Assembly: GCA_019973155.2 (NCBI GenBank)
Contig: BPQB01000027.1
Location: 1-64,000 of the forward strand
DNA from: Phanerochaete sordida
Taxonomy: Eukaryota > Basidiomycota > Agaricomycetes > Polyporales > Phanerochaetaceae
Length of the DNA stretch: 64,000 nt
Direction of reading: 5' to 3'
Shown here: positions 10,114 to 20,891 of the stretch, piece after piece
How positions within the stretch are numbered: position 1 is the first letter of the stretch
How the letters are laid out: each line of letters opens with the position of its first letter
Made by a program: the position numbers and the translations under genes
Notes under the pieces: generated by a model
Told to the model about the DNA's origin: nothing
The model's input: only the letters and a program-made list of their open reading frames with translations
Databases searched by the model: none

Positions 10114-11868
10114 CTACTTACCAGAAGGCGAGATACCTGTTACACCGCCCCCATCTGCTACCCTTGTGCTCCCGGCACCATCATCTGGCTTTACCATTCC
10201 ATCCTGCCTCTCTGAGCAGGCGCTGCACATGGTCCAACGGGTCTTCTTGTTGCAGACTGTGCAGAGCCCCTTCTGGCTGCCGCTGCTCTCGCCGCCCCCA
10301 CCAGATGCCGGAGCCGCGCGGGCGGCCGTCGCTGGGACCGCATCCGCAGCCGGCCCATGCGCACGCACACCGCCCTCTGCAGCACAAGCTACAGAGCGTA
10401 CCGCAACGCCTGCCGCTGCCGCGCTGGCCCCTCGCGCATCCGTGCCGCCCCTTGGCGGCGCCGCTGCGGCATCCGATGGCGCAAACTGCGGTGTCGAGAG
10501 AGAGGAGGACGCAGGAGGCCGGCCGGCCACTACCGGGGCGCTTCTTGGAGAGGCAGGCCGCGCCGGTGGCGTCGCCGTGGACGGAGAGCTGGTAGCTGGT
10601 ACGTCCGCGGGAGGGAGGTCCGCAGGCGAAGGGGCGTAGTGGGTGGGCGAGGGGCACGGAGCCAGAGGCCCCTCCCCCTCCCCCTCCGAAGCGCACGCGC
10701 CGGGCGCGTGACCCGGGGAGATCTCCCCCAGGAGCATCGCGAGCGCAGACGCAGCGTGCGGCAGCTCTCCGCGCACGATCTGCGCGACTGTGGGGCCGAG
10801 CGCGGGCCGCAACGCACGGGCCCAGTGTTTCGCGAGCAGAAGCGCGACTTGGCGGCGCAGGATGGCGGGGTGCCTGCGTGCGGCGTGTGTCAGCGGGCCG
10901 CAGGACGTCTGGCGCGTAAGTGCACGTACTGGGCGGAGAACGGCGAGAAGACTTCGGCGAGGATGTTGTCCTTGTGTAGCTGTGCGAAGAGGTGCGCGTC
11001 TGCGAGGTCCTTCAGCTCGTCGAGGCCCGCCTAGGTGCGCACGTCAGCAACTCCAGGCGCTCCTCAGTCAGGCTGGCTCACAGAGACGCACCTCATCAGC
11101 GAAGCGATAAACGGCTTTGCAGCAGCATGTAGGCCGCTTTGGATGCTCGAGTGGATCGGTTGCTTTCGCGTCTTCGTCCAAATCTTGAGAGCGCAGAGGA
11201 CGAAAGTATACGTTGCCGGTATAGATATAATAAACGACTGCTTCCAGTCTGCATGAGGCGTCAGAATATCAAAGGCAAAGCGGCCCCTGAAAACCCACGT
11301 GTCTGCTGTGACATTGTCTAAAGTAACGGTGCGGCGGGTACCGCTCTCAGTGCTGTCGGCGGTGGCAATTCTCTCGATGTCTGAGAATTCGCTTTCGGGC
11401 TGCAAGGAGATCTGTGTGACGTGCCGCTTGTACGCTGACCAAACATACCAGTTCCATCTCCCCGTCGACCTCCATCGAGACCTCGCTCGGGGCCGCCAGC
11501 ACGCTCTCCGCGGCATCGATATCGTCTTCGTCCAGGGCGCTGTCGTGTCCGTCCGCCAAGGTCGCAAACGTCTCAGTGGAGTGACTCGGGGCGGGTCCAG
11601 TGCCCACTTCCGCAGACAGCACTGCGCACAGGTCAGCAAAGCGGCTCTGCGCACGCCAAGGCGACGCACGCTCGCGGAAGTACGCAGAGGCCGACACGAG
11701 GATGCGACTGTTCGCGTGGACGGCACGCGGCGCGCCGCCGTCGTCACCCCGCGCAGTGTAGAACGTCACGTCGTTGAACGGCGTGCCAGCGAGTGCTGCA
11801 GCGAGAGCGTCCTCGAGGCCGCCGCCGCGGGGCACCTTGGCGAGGGTGTGCAGACTCGGCGTCGACAT
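10114..11868 (-). CDS. BTB/POZ-type protein, copy d, with C-terminal CxxC-x8-CxxC motif (496 aa)
   Basis: Six exons (11670-11868, 11449-11621, 11299-11399, 11092-11248, 10930-11030, 10114-10873) give 496 aa. The start MSTPSLHTLAKVPRGGG and the segments PFNDVTFYTA, SRILVSASAYF, YYIYTGNVYFRPL and CCCKAVYRFADE follow the family plan. The tail is Pro/Ala/Ser-rich. Near the C-terminus it contains CTVCNKKTRWTMCSAC, a Cys-x2-Cys-x8-Cys-x2-Cys arrangement like a small zinc ribbon; this is not seen in frame in copies a or c. Function is unknown. BTB folds generally act as dimerisation or ubiquitin-ligase adaptor modules. Confidence 0.72.
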
Positions 11869-13060
11869 GCTTGCGGTCAGGGATGTGAGCGATTTTCGAC
11901 GTCGTGGAGCAGGTGTTAAGCAGATGAGAGCTGGGCGAGCGGCCTTGCGGAGGGCGCGTGGCGATGAGGTTCGCGGTGCCGTCAGCGTTCGAAGCAAAGC
12001 GCGTGCGCTTCGGAGGGAGGCGGTAAATGCGGACAATTAATTGGCACGTGACCGCGACCGGACAGCAACGCAGCAACACTCATTGCAGCAGCAGCAGCCT
12101 AGGCCTCATGCACATGCATTCCGCTCCCGACCACCTACGCGTTTACGCGGATAGTTCTGCCTCGCGAGGCTGACCTCGGCCCTTTGAAGCCGTGCATCAC
12201 CCAGGCTAGTAAGTATTGTGCTCGCTCTCATCAACACGCCCGAGCTCGACATGGCGTCCGAGACTAATGCTGCTGGTGCTGGACACTAAGCATTTTCGAG
12301 GTCAAGAATCTCAGTAAGTTCGGAACGCTCCAGCCCTGGCCATAAACTCGGATACCCTGGCCGCTGCTGGCATCGAGAGCCGAGATCGATGGACTGAAGC
12401 GATGGCATGCAAGTACCAGATAGTCTTCTTTTCCCCTGACAGCACTGCACGCACGTACCGATACAGAACGGGCGCGACGTAGGCCGAGGCGCCGCCGAAC
12501 CACGTCGTTCTTGACAAACTTACGCACCCGTGGCGTGCTGATCGTTTCAAGCTTTGTTCAAAAGGTACGCTGTTTCACCGACGTGGAGATCTCTCCGCGC
12601 TAACGGTACTATCACCGAAGCAGACTCCTCGTATAAAAGGGCCGTGGCTCTCTCGCCGGGGCGCGTGTCTTGCCTCCAGACGTCGCGGGCAAACGCGAAT
12701 CACGAGGGCTCCTCGAGGTATCCGAGGCTGTCGGGCTCGCTTTGATTCGTTCTGGCGTCAGTGAGCTCTCAACAAAGGCCGTATCTCTCTCTAACATATG
12801 TAGCCCTGCGAGCTAGTACCTCGAACAAGATGTTGGTTATCACGTCATCGAACATAGCTCAAAGCTGGACCTTGAAGCTATTCGCTGTATTAGTTTCGTG
12901 GATGTTAACGGCGCTGTCAGCGTCAGATGAGCCTGAGATGGCAGCGAAGAGGTTCGTTGCTGGTGAGCCGCGAATGTGCTATTTCAAGATCACCTTAGAT
13001 TGACCGCTCTTGTAGCGCAGCAAAGACGGGGCCCGCGACCCGCGTGGCACAGAGCTAGAG
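11869..13060. other. Gene-poor spacer before the right arm
   Basis: About 1.2 kb without a recognisable gene. A good TATA box (TATAAAAG, plus strand, 12632-12639) is followed by short open frames only. A minus-strand frame near 12264-12550 has no recognised relatives. Confidence 0.35.
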
Positions 13061-15060
13061 GACTACCATGTGAGGCAGAGCGCCGACTGCCGCCTTCACA
13101 GCGCCTTACCCTCGTGGCAAACTCTACTTCCACCAGGAATTTTTGACCACACGACTCTCTACATACCACTATGGCGAGCCCTCCGATCTACCCTCACCCG
13201 CTCCTCTTGAACAATGTGCTCTATGTACGCGATGCTCCCCCACGCGTGAAGCAGGTCAACCTCGCCGCGACCTTCGCTGCCGGCGGCTGCGGGCACGTGT
13301 CGCAGATGGAGGGGACGAAGACGATGGGCAAGCATCGAACATGGACCGTGCACTTCGCGGATGTGGCCCACGGTGAGCCGAGGCATTTCCCAAACTCCAA
13401 TGGGGCCAGGAGCCTGAGCGGGGTGGATAGCGGAGCTGGCTCTCGCAACGCTGTCTGGGGCGCCCGTGCAGGGCCTCCCGGCGCCGTCGCCCTGGGCCCT
13501 CGCGCTGTACACGTCCGCACATCCGAGCCGCAAAGACCAGCCGGCGGAGTCGTGGGCGCTTCCGCAGTACGTTGTCGGGGAGCGGCTGCAGGACGGTGCG
13601 CAGGCAGGCAAGGCTGCCTTCGCGCTGTTCTCCGCCTTCCGCAGCGCGGGCCCGCTCGTGTCGCTGAAGCAGGACAAGGATGTCGGGCGTGGTGAGCCGG
13701 TGTGTGTCGTCCGGTATTGGTATCGCGAGCATGCGGAAGCTGCTGCGACTTCTGTGCTGCCTACGTTGTGTCAGTTTTTCTACCGGACGGCCTCCTTGAA
13801 GATGTACGATCCCTGTACCATCCTCGTGACAGTCCGTCTTCCCTAGACTCCCCTGTACCAATGACCATTGATGCTTTTCCTCCTTAGAACCTCGAGCACT
13901 CTATCACAGCGAAGGAGGCACTTGCTGTCTTTGATCTGGTATGCCTTATCGTGGAGTAATCGCATGTGTGACCCTGGCTGACACAACTAGTTCGGCGGTA
14001 TCGAGCAGTAAGTCGCAAAGTCCGCTAATATATCAGGCCACAATAAATCATTTGGACCTCAGGTGCGGCGTCGAACGGTCGACACTCGGCAGTACAGCGT
14101 CTTGTACCATCAAATACCTCACTGAGGAATCAGGTATGTATTATAGCGATGTCGGATCTCCATGACTAGTCTTAGAATGATTTAATTCATTCTCAGCAAC
14201 AAATGCTCGGGTTAAAATGCATCTGAGTGTGCTCAAAGGCCGAACCATCTCTATCACACATGTTGAATACGGCAGTCGACGGAAGGAGACAACCCGAAAC
14301 ACGCAGGATCCATGGCGAGAAGGACCTCGCAAGTTTACAAGGGTAAGCAGAATATGCCTTCGACCGCTGTACATACTGACATCTGTTCTTCAGCCTACTC
14401 CTACCAATGCAGAAGAGCAGGCTCAGCGTGCGCGCAGGTTTGCACAAGTTGCAGAAGCCGACGCCGCCGAGGCAGCGGCAAACGCAGAAGCAGCCGCTGC
14501 GGCCCTGTCGCACGCGTCTGCGCACGATATGCTGACTGAGGCCATAGCCCTGGGCGAACAGCACGCCGCAGAACTCAGCGACGCGGAGCTGCGGGCGCAG
14601 GGCGCACACGACGCGCTGGACGCAGCGGAGGAGGCGCTCGCGGAGGCAAGGCGCGCGGTGCACGCGGCGCGCCTCAACGCGCAGACCAGCGACGACGAGT
14701 GCAAGGCCGCGGCCGAGCGCAAGAAGACCACGGACGCCGAGCTCGAGGTGGCGTGCGAGCGCGCGGTGGCCGCAGCGCGGCGCGCAGACCGGGCGAAAGC
14801 GGCCGCTCAGGATGCGCAGCGCGTCGCACAGGCGGCGCGGGACGCCGCTGCCGGGCCGTCCGCGGAGGAGTCGGGAGCGGACGCGATCCGCGACGAGGTG
14901 CAGGAGTCGATCCGCCGCATGCAAGAGCTCCGCGCCCAGGAGGTGCGGGACAGGCTGGCGCGGGCCCGCGCCGCGCCGGGCGGGGCTCAGGCGGACGGGC
15001 AGCGCGATGCGGAGGAGCGGCTACGCGCAGAGCAAGAGCGGCGAGCTGAGGAACGCCGTG
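13061..15060 (+). repeat. Right arm of the inverted segmental duplication
   Basis: The mirror of 545-2609. It starts at GACTACCATGTGAGGCA, covers the 205-aa gene and the region upstream of the coiled-coil gene, and ends within that gene where the left copy stops matching. The spacer between its two genes is about 370 bp, against about 290 bp in the left arm. Confidence 0.85.
13171..13846 (+). CDS. 205-aa protein of unknown function, right copy
   Basis: Exons 13171-13372 and 13431-13846 with a 58-nt intron (GTGAGC donor, GATAG acceptor, phase 1) give 205 aa. The intron differs from the left copy by one inserted base. Unspliced, that base would look like a frameshift; because it falls inside the intron, the protein is unaffected. 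This supports the intron model. Landmarks are MASPPIYPHPLLLNN, GGCGHVSQMEGT, ESWALPQYVVGERLQD and YWYREHAEAAAT. No known domain was recognised. It is followed about 370 bp downstream by the full-length coiled-coil gene on the same strand. Confidence 0.72.
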
Positions 15061-15902
15061 CAGAAGAGCGGTTACGCGCAGAACAGAAGGGGCGGGCCGA
15101 GGAATACCGCGCAGAGGAGCAGCTGCGCGCAGAGCAAGAGCGGCGAGCGGAGGAGGAGCGAGCGGAGGCCGAGGCGGCCGCGCGCCGTGCCGCAGAACAG
15201 CGCGCACAGGAGGAGGCCACCCGTCGCGAGGCGGAGGCTGCGCAGCGCGCGTACGATGAAGAGCGCCGCGCAGAAGAGAGGCTGCGCGCCGAGCTTGAAG
15301 AGCTGCGGGCGGAGGAGCAGCGAATGCAGCGCGAGGCTGCCGTGCGCCAAGCTGCAGAGCAGCGTGCACAAGAGGATGCTGCTCGTCGCGAGGCCGAAGC
15401 CGCGCGCGCGTACGAGGAGGCGGTGAAGCGGGAGACGGACCGCTGCACGCGGCGTGACCTCGCGCTGTACTGGGCGTCGGAGGAGCTGTTCGCGCTCGTG
15501 CGCTTCGAGGTCGTGAGCAAGGAGTTCGACGCGATCCGGTTTGACGAGGGGCAGCCGCTGACGCTGGGGAGCGTGCCCTGGCCGACGCTGAAGGAGCCGT
15601 CGCGGCTCGCCGTCGAAGACATCACGTGGGACGCGGTCGAGGCGTTCTTTAAATATGCGCGTGGTCTGGGATCCGCGGGCCAGTACCGGAGCCTTGCTGA
15701 GAAGACGCATCGCCGGTTTCATCCCGATCGGTGGAGGTCGCGGAGATTGTTGCTCAGCGTACGCGACGATGCCCTGAGGCAGAAGTTGGAGGCCGCGGGT
15801 AATGTCGTTGCTCAAGCCATGGCCCCAATTTGGACCCGAAGTAAGGATATCGCAGATAGCGACGAGGATGATGTTGGTGGGTGGGACAGTGGATGGGATT
15901 AG
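14217..15902 (+). CDS. Long coiled-coil protein with HPDRW-containing C-terminus (544 aa)
   Basis: Two exons, 14217-14342 and 14394-15902, with a 51-nt intron that keeps frame either way; spliced length is 544 aa. Roughly residues 50-430 are a charged helical region with repeats of the type AEERLRAEQERRAEE, a strong coiled-coil prediction by eye. The last 120 residues look globular: LYWASEELFALVRFEVVSKE, then THRRFHPDRWRSR and LEAAGNVVAQAMAPIW. A similar HPDR/K-R-LE-AGN-V-Q-L-P-W block recurs, from memory, in many agaricomycete hypothetical proteins; it recalls the HPD of J-domains, but a J-domain is not demonstrable. A truncated paralogue lies at 545-1533. Function is unknown. Confidence 0.65.
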   Translation: MHLSVLKGRTISITHVEYGSRRKETTRNTQDPWREGPRKFTRVSRICLRPLYILTSVLQPTPTNAEEQAQRARRFAQVAEADAAEAAANAEAAAAALSHASAHDMLTEAIALGEQHAAELSDAELRAQGAHDALDAAEEALAEARRAVHAARLNAQTSDDECKAAAERKKTTDAELEVACERAVAAARRADRAKAAAQDAQRVAQAARDAAAGPSAEESGADAIRDEVQESIRRMQELRAQEVRDRLARARAAPGGAQADGQRDAEERLRAEQERRAEERRAEERLRAEQKGRAEEYRAEEQLRAEQERRAEEERAEAEAAARRAAEQRAQEEATRREAEAAQRAYDEERRAEERLRAELEELRAEEQRMQREAAVRQAAEQRAQEDAARREAEAARAYEEAVKRETDRCTRRDLALYWASEELFALVRFEVVSKEFDAIRFDEGQPLTLGSVPWPTLKEPSRLAVEDITWDAVEAFFKYARGLGSAGQYRSLAEKTHRRFHPDRWRSRRLLLSVRDDALRQKLEAAGNVVAQAMAPIWTRSKDIADSDEDDVGGWDSGWD

Positions 15903-16711
15903 GGAGGAAGGGGAAGAGAGGGCGCGGCTTCAATTTCATCGCTGTTATTGTCGAATTTGATTTGCTGCATGATTGGCCTCGACTGTATTGATAAACAGAT
16001 GGCTGTATTCTTCTTTGCGTAGCGCAGAAATAAATGGTCTATTTGTGTGGAAAAGAGAGCATACTAGACTAAACGATCGTTTACTCTCGTACACGATCGT
16101 GCACCTTCGCGCACTCCCGAGGGCGCAGTTTCAAACTTTAACCACTGCAGCTTACTGCAGCCCGTGATATTCGATACTGAGGGAAATATCGTGCGCGCTC
16201 AGAGTATGTGAGCGCGCGGTGGATTGCACGATCTTGAACGATAGTGCACAAGCGCGAGCTATCGTTCACATGAAACTGAGTCTACCATGGCAGCCATCCC
16301 AAAACTAAATCCTTGAGAGTGCAACTTCGAGCGCGATACCGAACAATTACTCGCTATCGCACGCTCCCTTTCGCGCTTTTTCAATATTGTCTGCTCTCGC
16401 TAACGTTCTTTCAGCCCGCAGGGAAATCCAAAGGCTCGAAACCATAACTGTATGTTTTCATCTAATAAAGACCGTCATACATATATGACGGGCATAATGT
16501 GATTGGTTCTGAGCGGAATAATATGTACCACATGTATATAACAGTCTATATACTGTAGCGGAAGCCGGAAGCCGGAAATTTGACTACACTGGCATATGGA
16601 TGTAGTATTTTTCAGAGCGGCTGCCGAAGGTGAGGCAGAAATTTCACTGAATCATACAAGCGCATCTCCAACCGTATCGTCTTGAATAGGGACAATCCTA
16701 TGTGACGTAAA
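15903..16711. other. Intergenic cluster of short palindromes
   Basis: No gene was seen. The segment contains perfect palindromes AAACGATCGTTT (16071-16082) and CACGATCGTG (16092-16101), and a 9-bp stem with 7-base loop (GCGCGCTCA at 16193-16201, TGAGCGCGC at 16209-16217). Variants of CGATAGTGCAC and CGATCGTGCAC recur. It may be the remains of a small foldback element; no clear ends or target duplication were found. Confidence 0.4.
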
Positions 16712-17441
16712 TTAATAGCGGAGCATGCCATAGTCGTAGAGGGCAGGGAATAAGGTCTTAGTGCGAACCCAATCCATCGAGAGGAACAGTTCCCCCGAAG
16801 GCGGGAGAATGTTGATGTGGTCCAGAGGTGCGCGGTCAACGACCCTGACCAGACAGTGGTCGATACTGTATAGCAGCTGCGCTAAGCCCGCGACGAGCAC
16901 GAAGCGCGACCACCCTCCACGCAGGCTCGCTAGCGACACTGGGCTCGTCAGAGACACGCGCTCGAGTGCGGTAGCCTCAGGGATGGAGCGCAGCACTGGG
17001 AGGATGCCGCTCCACACATCGACAACGCGGCTGTTGTCGAGTGTGTCGTACACAACCTCGACGCCCAGAGAGCGTAGCGCAAGATTTCGGGAGAGGTCGA
17101 GACGGCGTAGTGCGGCCAGGAAGGCTGTATGCGGGCGTGCAGCTCGTCAGCGCGGGGAGCGAGGGGCCGATGCAAATCGACAGCGTACGAGTGCTTCCGT
17201 AGACGACGATATGGAGGTCGCTCGTCGTGTCGATGGGCTCTTGTAATGCGCAGACGCGCTCCGCGACAGCGGCAGATGGCGTTGGAGGAGCATCATTGCG
17301 CAGTATGTCGATGCTTGCAGGCCCGAACACGACCCGCGTCGCCCCAGCGAAATGTTCAATGGTCTGCCGAGCTCAGAGTGTCAGTACACATGATGTGAGG
17401 AGCAGAGCACAACAACGAATACGCCGACTTACCAGTGCCAT
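16712..17441 (-). CDS. 204-aa protein of unknown function, paralogue of the gene at 5276-5999
   Basis: Three exons, 17433-17441 (Met-Ala-Leu), 17189-17363 and 16712-17142, give 204 aa with the same phases as the copy at 5276. Conserved stretches are HFAGATRVVFGPASIDIL, EVVYDTLD, EATALE, YSIDHCLV and FPALYDYGMLRY. The second intron uses a GTACGC donor and a GACGAG acceptor. No F-box or other known domain is visible. The preserved length and phases argue that both copies are functional genes rather than debris. Confidence 0.65.
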
Positions 17442-19014
17442 TCTGTGGTCTTGAGAGGGCGGTAGATAGAATCTGGCGTAAATCAAAGAGTAGCAGGCGT
17501 TGCTGTATCTTTGAGCGACATCTAGAAGAGTCCTTATAGTCTTTGTGGAATGTGGGCGCCAGCCTTATCCAGCGTTACTCGACGCAAAGCTTGGCTGATG
17601 AGCTTGGCACCGCAGCACGCCTTAGGACATGCACGACCCACTGCAGTATACAGAGCTCGGTATTAAGAGAAAGGGGCGCCGATTCCTTGAAATTGAAGAC
17701 CCTTACGCGGTAATTTTGCCGGACGCGCTGACGAGCGCCGTCATATGGGTTTGTCAAAGCACGCTCACGGTGGCCGAGTGTATCATAAGCAAGCTGTTAC
17801 TGTATGAGCTGCGCCGAGTCACGACGTACCGTGGATTTCTTTTTGCAGTGGAGCCTAATTGGAGGCGAATGTTTAACTGTGCGCTGTCAACTTGGGCGGT
17901 TGGCGGTATTTAGTGACTCATTGCAGAATATTTATAGGCAGGAGCTACATTGTTGAACGATTTAAGACACCACAAAGCACGCTTTGAGTGTCTTGATTGA
18001 ATATGTTGGCATTTTTTGGGGAAACAGCAGACCGGTATTCTGGTGCACAGCGTTTCCGACCGCCTAGGACCGACAAGGTGGTATTGCCACAACGACGGCA
18101 TATTGCACACATCGACAAGGCTTGTAGCAGAGCATTTGCTCTAAAACTCTCCAGGTTTCTACGGAAAGGTATCCCGTGTTGCGATGGGGGTCCGTGAGAT
18201 CCTGTAACCCTCGCACATATTCGAGAAGCCTATCTTGACCCTGCGATGGCCAATCGCCGTCGAGTACCGCGGTCGATGATGGAACACCGATAACCAGCGG
18301 CGTGAAGGCCAGAAGCTGTATCAGACATGTCCTTGCGGTACCGCATCCATGCTCATGCTGTGACGGCCTTCAGGTGCGTAGTAGAAGCATGGCCCAGAAT
18401 GTAAAGTTATTGTCTGCGAGATTAGTGTCCTAGGCAGATAGCAGGGGAGACTAGACTAGACTAGACCTCAGGGCCTTAGCTTTGGGCTCAAATCTAAGCC
18501 TGGTGCTGATGAGAGCCCACGCCCGACGGAAATTTGAAGCTCATGCGGCCGAAAGGCTCGTAGGAGGGCGGAAAGTGTACGTAATGACCCTGAAGCAAAG
18601 ACAAAAAACTAGGACCTCATACCGTAGAGTATGGAAGGTGGCGATGAGCTTACTTCTAGGTAGGACTTCCAGACATACAGACATGAGGCAATAGTTCTAC
18701 CTCTGAGACTGCGCTTCAACATTATCCTCAAGCTTCAAAGCTGCGGCTGCTGGAAACCTTGGCGAAGCTGGCTGCGGACGGATGTGCGATAGACGAGGGA
18801 TATTCGGGTGCGGAGTCGGAGTCATAGGGTCGACAACGAGCAGATGAAGGCTGTAAGAGCGTCCTAGCAGAGGAATCGCTAGATGCTGTCCGCGGCCGGA
18901 TCGAAGTGTAAGTGGAAAACGCGCCAAGCACATGGAAGTCAAAGATCCGTGGCCACGAGGCTTGGGGGCACAAATCTGATGATTACACCAAAATCCACGC
19001 ACGCCAAGGCCTGA
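17442..19014. other. Gene-poor stretch
   Basis: About 1.6 kb with only short open frames on both strands, none recognised. A minus-strand frame at 18697-19002 is open but shows no family resemblance or matching exon. Confidence 0.35.
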
Positions 19015-19240
19015 CAGCTATGCTTAGAACGATAGACACCCTTTGACACATTCTCGCGATGGCGAGATTGGGGCTCCGACGCACACTATTGGGCAGGCAT
19101 CTAGCTGAGCTTACTGCTCGATAGTGCGGCAGGCACGGCCATACCCAGGACGCCGTTGGATAGCATTTGACGTGCGGCGGAGTGTGGGCCCGCCATCCTG
19201 AGAATTAGCGACAGGGTGTCTATCGTGCTAAGCATAGCTG
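19015..19240. mobile_element. 226-bp MITE-like element with terminal inverted repeats
   Basis: The left end (from 19015) reads CAGCTATGCTTAGAACGATA and continues with GACACCCT; the right end (to 19240), reverse-complemented, is the same with one mismatch over the first 28 bases (A/C at position 14). No coding capacity lies between. TA dinucleotides at 19019-19020 and 19235-19236 inside the repeat could be a TA target duplication with the flanking CAGC/GCTG as palindromic context, but the exact ends are not certain. Confidence 0.7.
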
Positions 19241-20891
19241 GAAAGTCAACGTTCAACGTTCAAGGCTGCGTACGGCACGCGGCGGCAATGCCGGGCCCGG
19301 CCAGGCACGCCTTCAATACAGCCTCCACGAACACCGCAGCCCTGGGTTTCCGCATATCGGAGGACTACGCGAGCTCGCTCTACTAGCTGTCCCCCAAAGG
19401 CGGCACCAAGCTCCGATGCTCTGCTGCGCCTTGTCCAAGGACACGCCGGAGAAGGATAGCACCTGCATACACAGCCGTGTGAGGTACAGGTGCCTCGACG
19501 TATAATGCGGTTGAAGACACGTGCGGGCATAGATGTGGTACCACCAGCTATACAAATTACCCGGTAAGTCGCACAAAATTACTTTGACAGTAGGGAACCG
19601 TCATTGCAAGGCCCTGGCGTGTCCAAAATGTTCTCAGGTTACCATATAGTGTTGCTGAGTTTATTATAGTGCATCGAAATGATTTTCCAGGGCAGCGGTC
19701 GACCGTATTGTTGTCGTAGCGCCTTCTATCATCACTCGAGCAGTCGCTGGTGACTTTAATCGTCCCTCCGGAGCACTCGCCAGTGCAAAATTGTGCTGTG
19801 CCGTAGCCCTCGCCTGCAGAAAGCCCACGCTGTACTATTCACAAGACTACAACGCAAAAAGAGCGGTTTCCAGTACTAGACGCGTCGGTGCAACATAATT
19901 GATAGGGCTTGTGTCCTTGGTTTACCTCACCCCTGCACTGCTATACATCATCCGTACCCCACGTCAGCTGCATAGACCTTGCCGAGGACGGCAGACGACA
20001 TGAAGCTGATCTTATCTTTGTCTGCCTTTGCGAAGCACTTCAAGCCTCCGGGCCATGATCCAGAAGTTCTGCCGCGTTTCCCGAAGCGCACCATCAGTCA
20101 ACGACGACGAATCGTGGCGCAAGATGCGACGCGTAAGAAAGTCACGCCCAGGAACCAAGAAAATTACAGAAGACCAGGCATATTTATTTACCAGATATAC
20201 AGTTCTGGATTGTCTGGAAAGATATCTACACGCTATAGTGAGCCGTCAGAGTGGTACGCAATGCTTTCGTCGCTTCTTTTAGATTTAACTCTAGCACTCT
20301 CAGTATTTCATACGTTAAACTCCGTACAACAGGCCTAGTCTAAGCAAGCCACGATAGAAAGCTCAGAGGCACTCACAACTGCGGAGATACGTCCACGCCG
20401 CGAGCACAGTCCTGCTGGTTGTTTACACGGCTCGCGACACATCGATGTTTATCGATCCTTCCCGATGACAGTCTCCGAGCGCGTGCATGAGACACCAGCT
20501 GAAACGCGCGAGGGAGGGCGCGAGAACACGAAGACGATTAATGCAACCCCACGCAGTCTGCGGCGAGTCACTTATATAACTACATCATGTCTTTCTCGTA
20601 ATTTTACAACCTTCTGCGTGATTGGATGAGAGGTCTGCACAGCGGTTACCAGTGTGCACATTATTATGCCTGCGCATTCCCCCATCCCCGTCCTCTCAAA
20701 CCTACCCCTCTGATAGGTACTCCTAGACCTCTGCCCCTTCCGCGGGATGTGTGATTAAATTCGAGAGATGTCGTTGAACTTTGCGCGGCTCCTCGCTCGT
20801 CGCCGCCGTTTGCTTCTTCGTCAAACAGCGAGAGAGGGCTAGTCTGCAACCGAGGGTCAGTTGGCGTCTACCCCACGAGAGGTCTGGAAGT
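19241..20891. other. Gene-poor stretch
   Basis: About 1.65 kb. A plus-strand frame at 19979-20338 starts with ATG but matches nothing I recognise. Minus-strand frames at 19246-19576 are open in alternating phases and could be decayed coding DNA. Nothing firm. Confidence 0.3.

Noticed and set aside
13373..13430. Frameshift pseudogene call for the right 205-aa copy
   Set aside because: The extra base lies within a 58-nt segment bounded by good splice sites that is also present in the left copy; splicing restores identical proteins.
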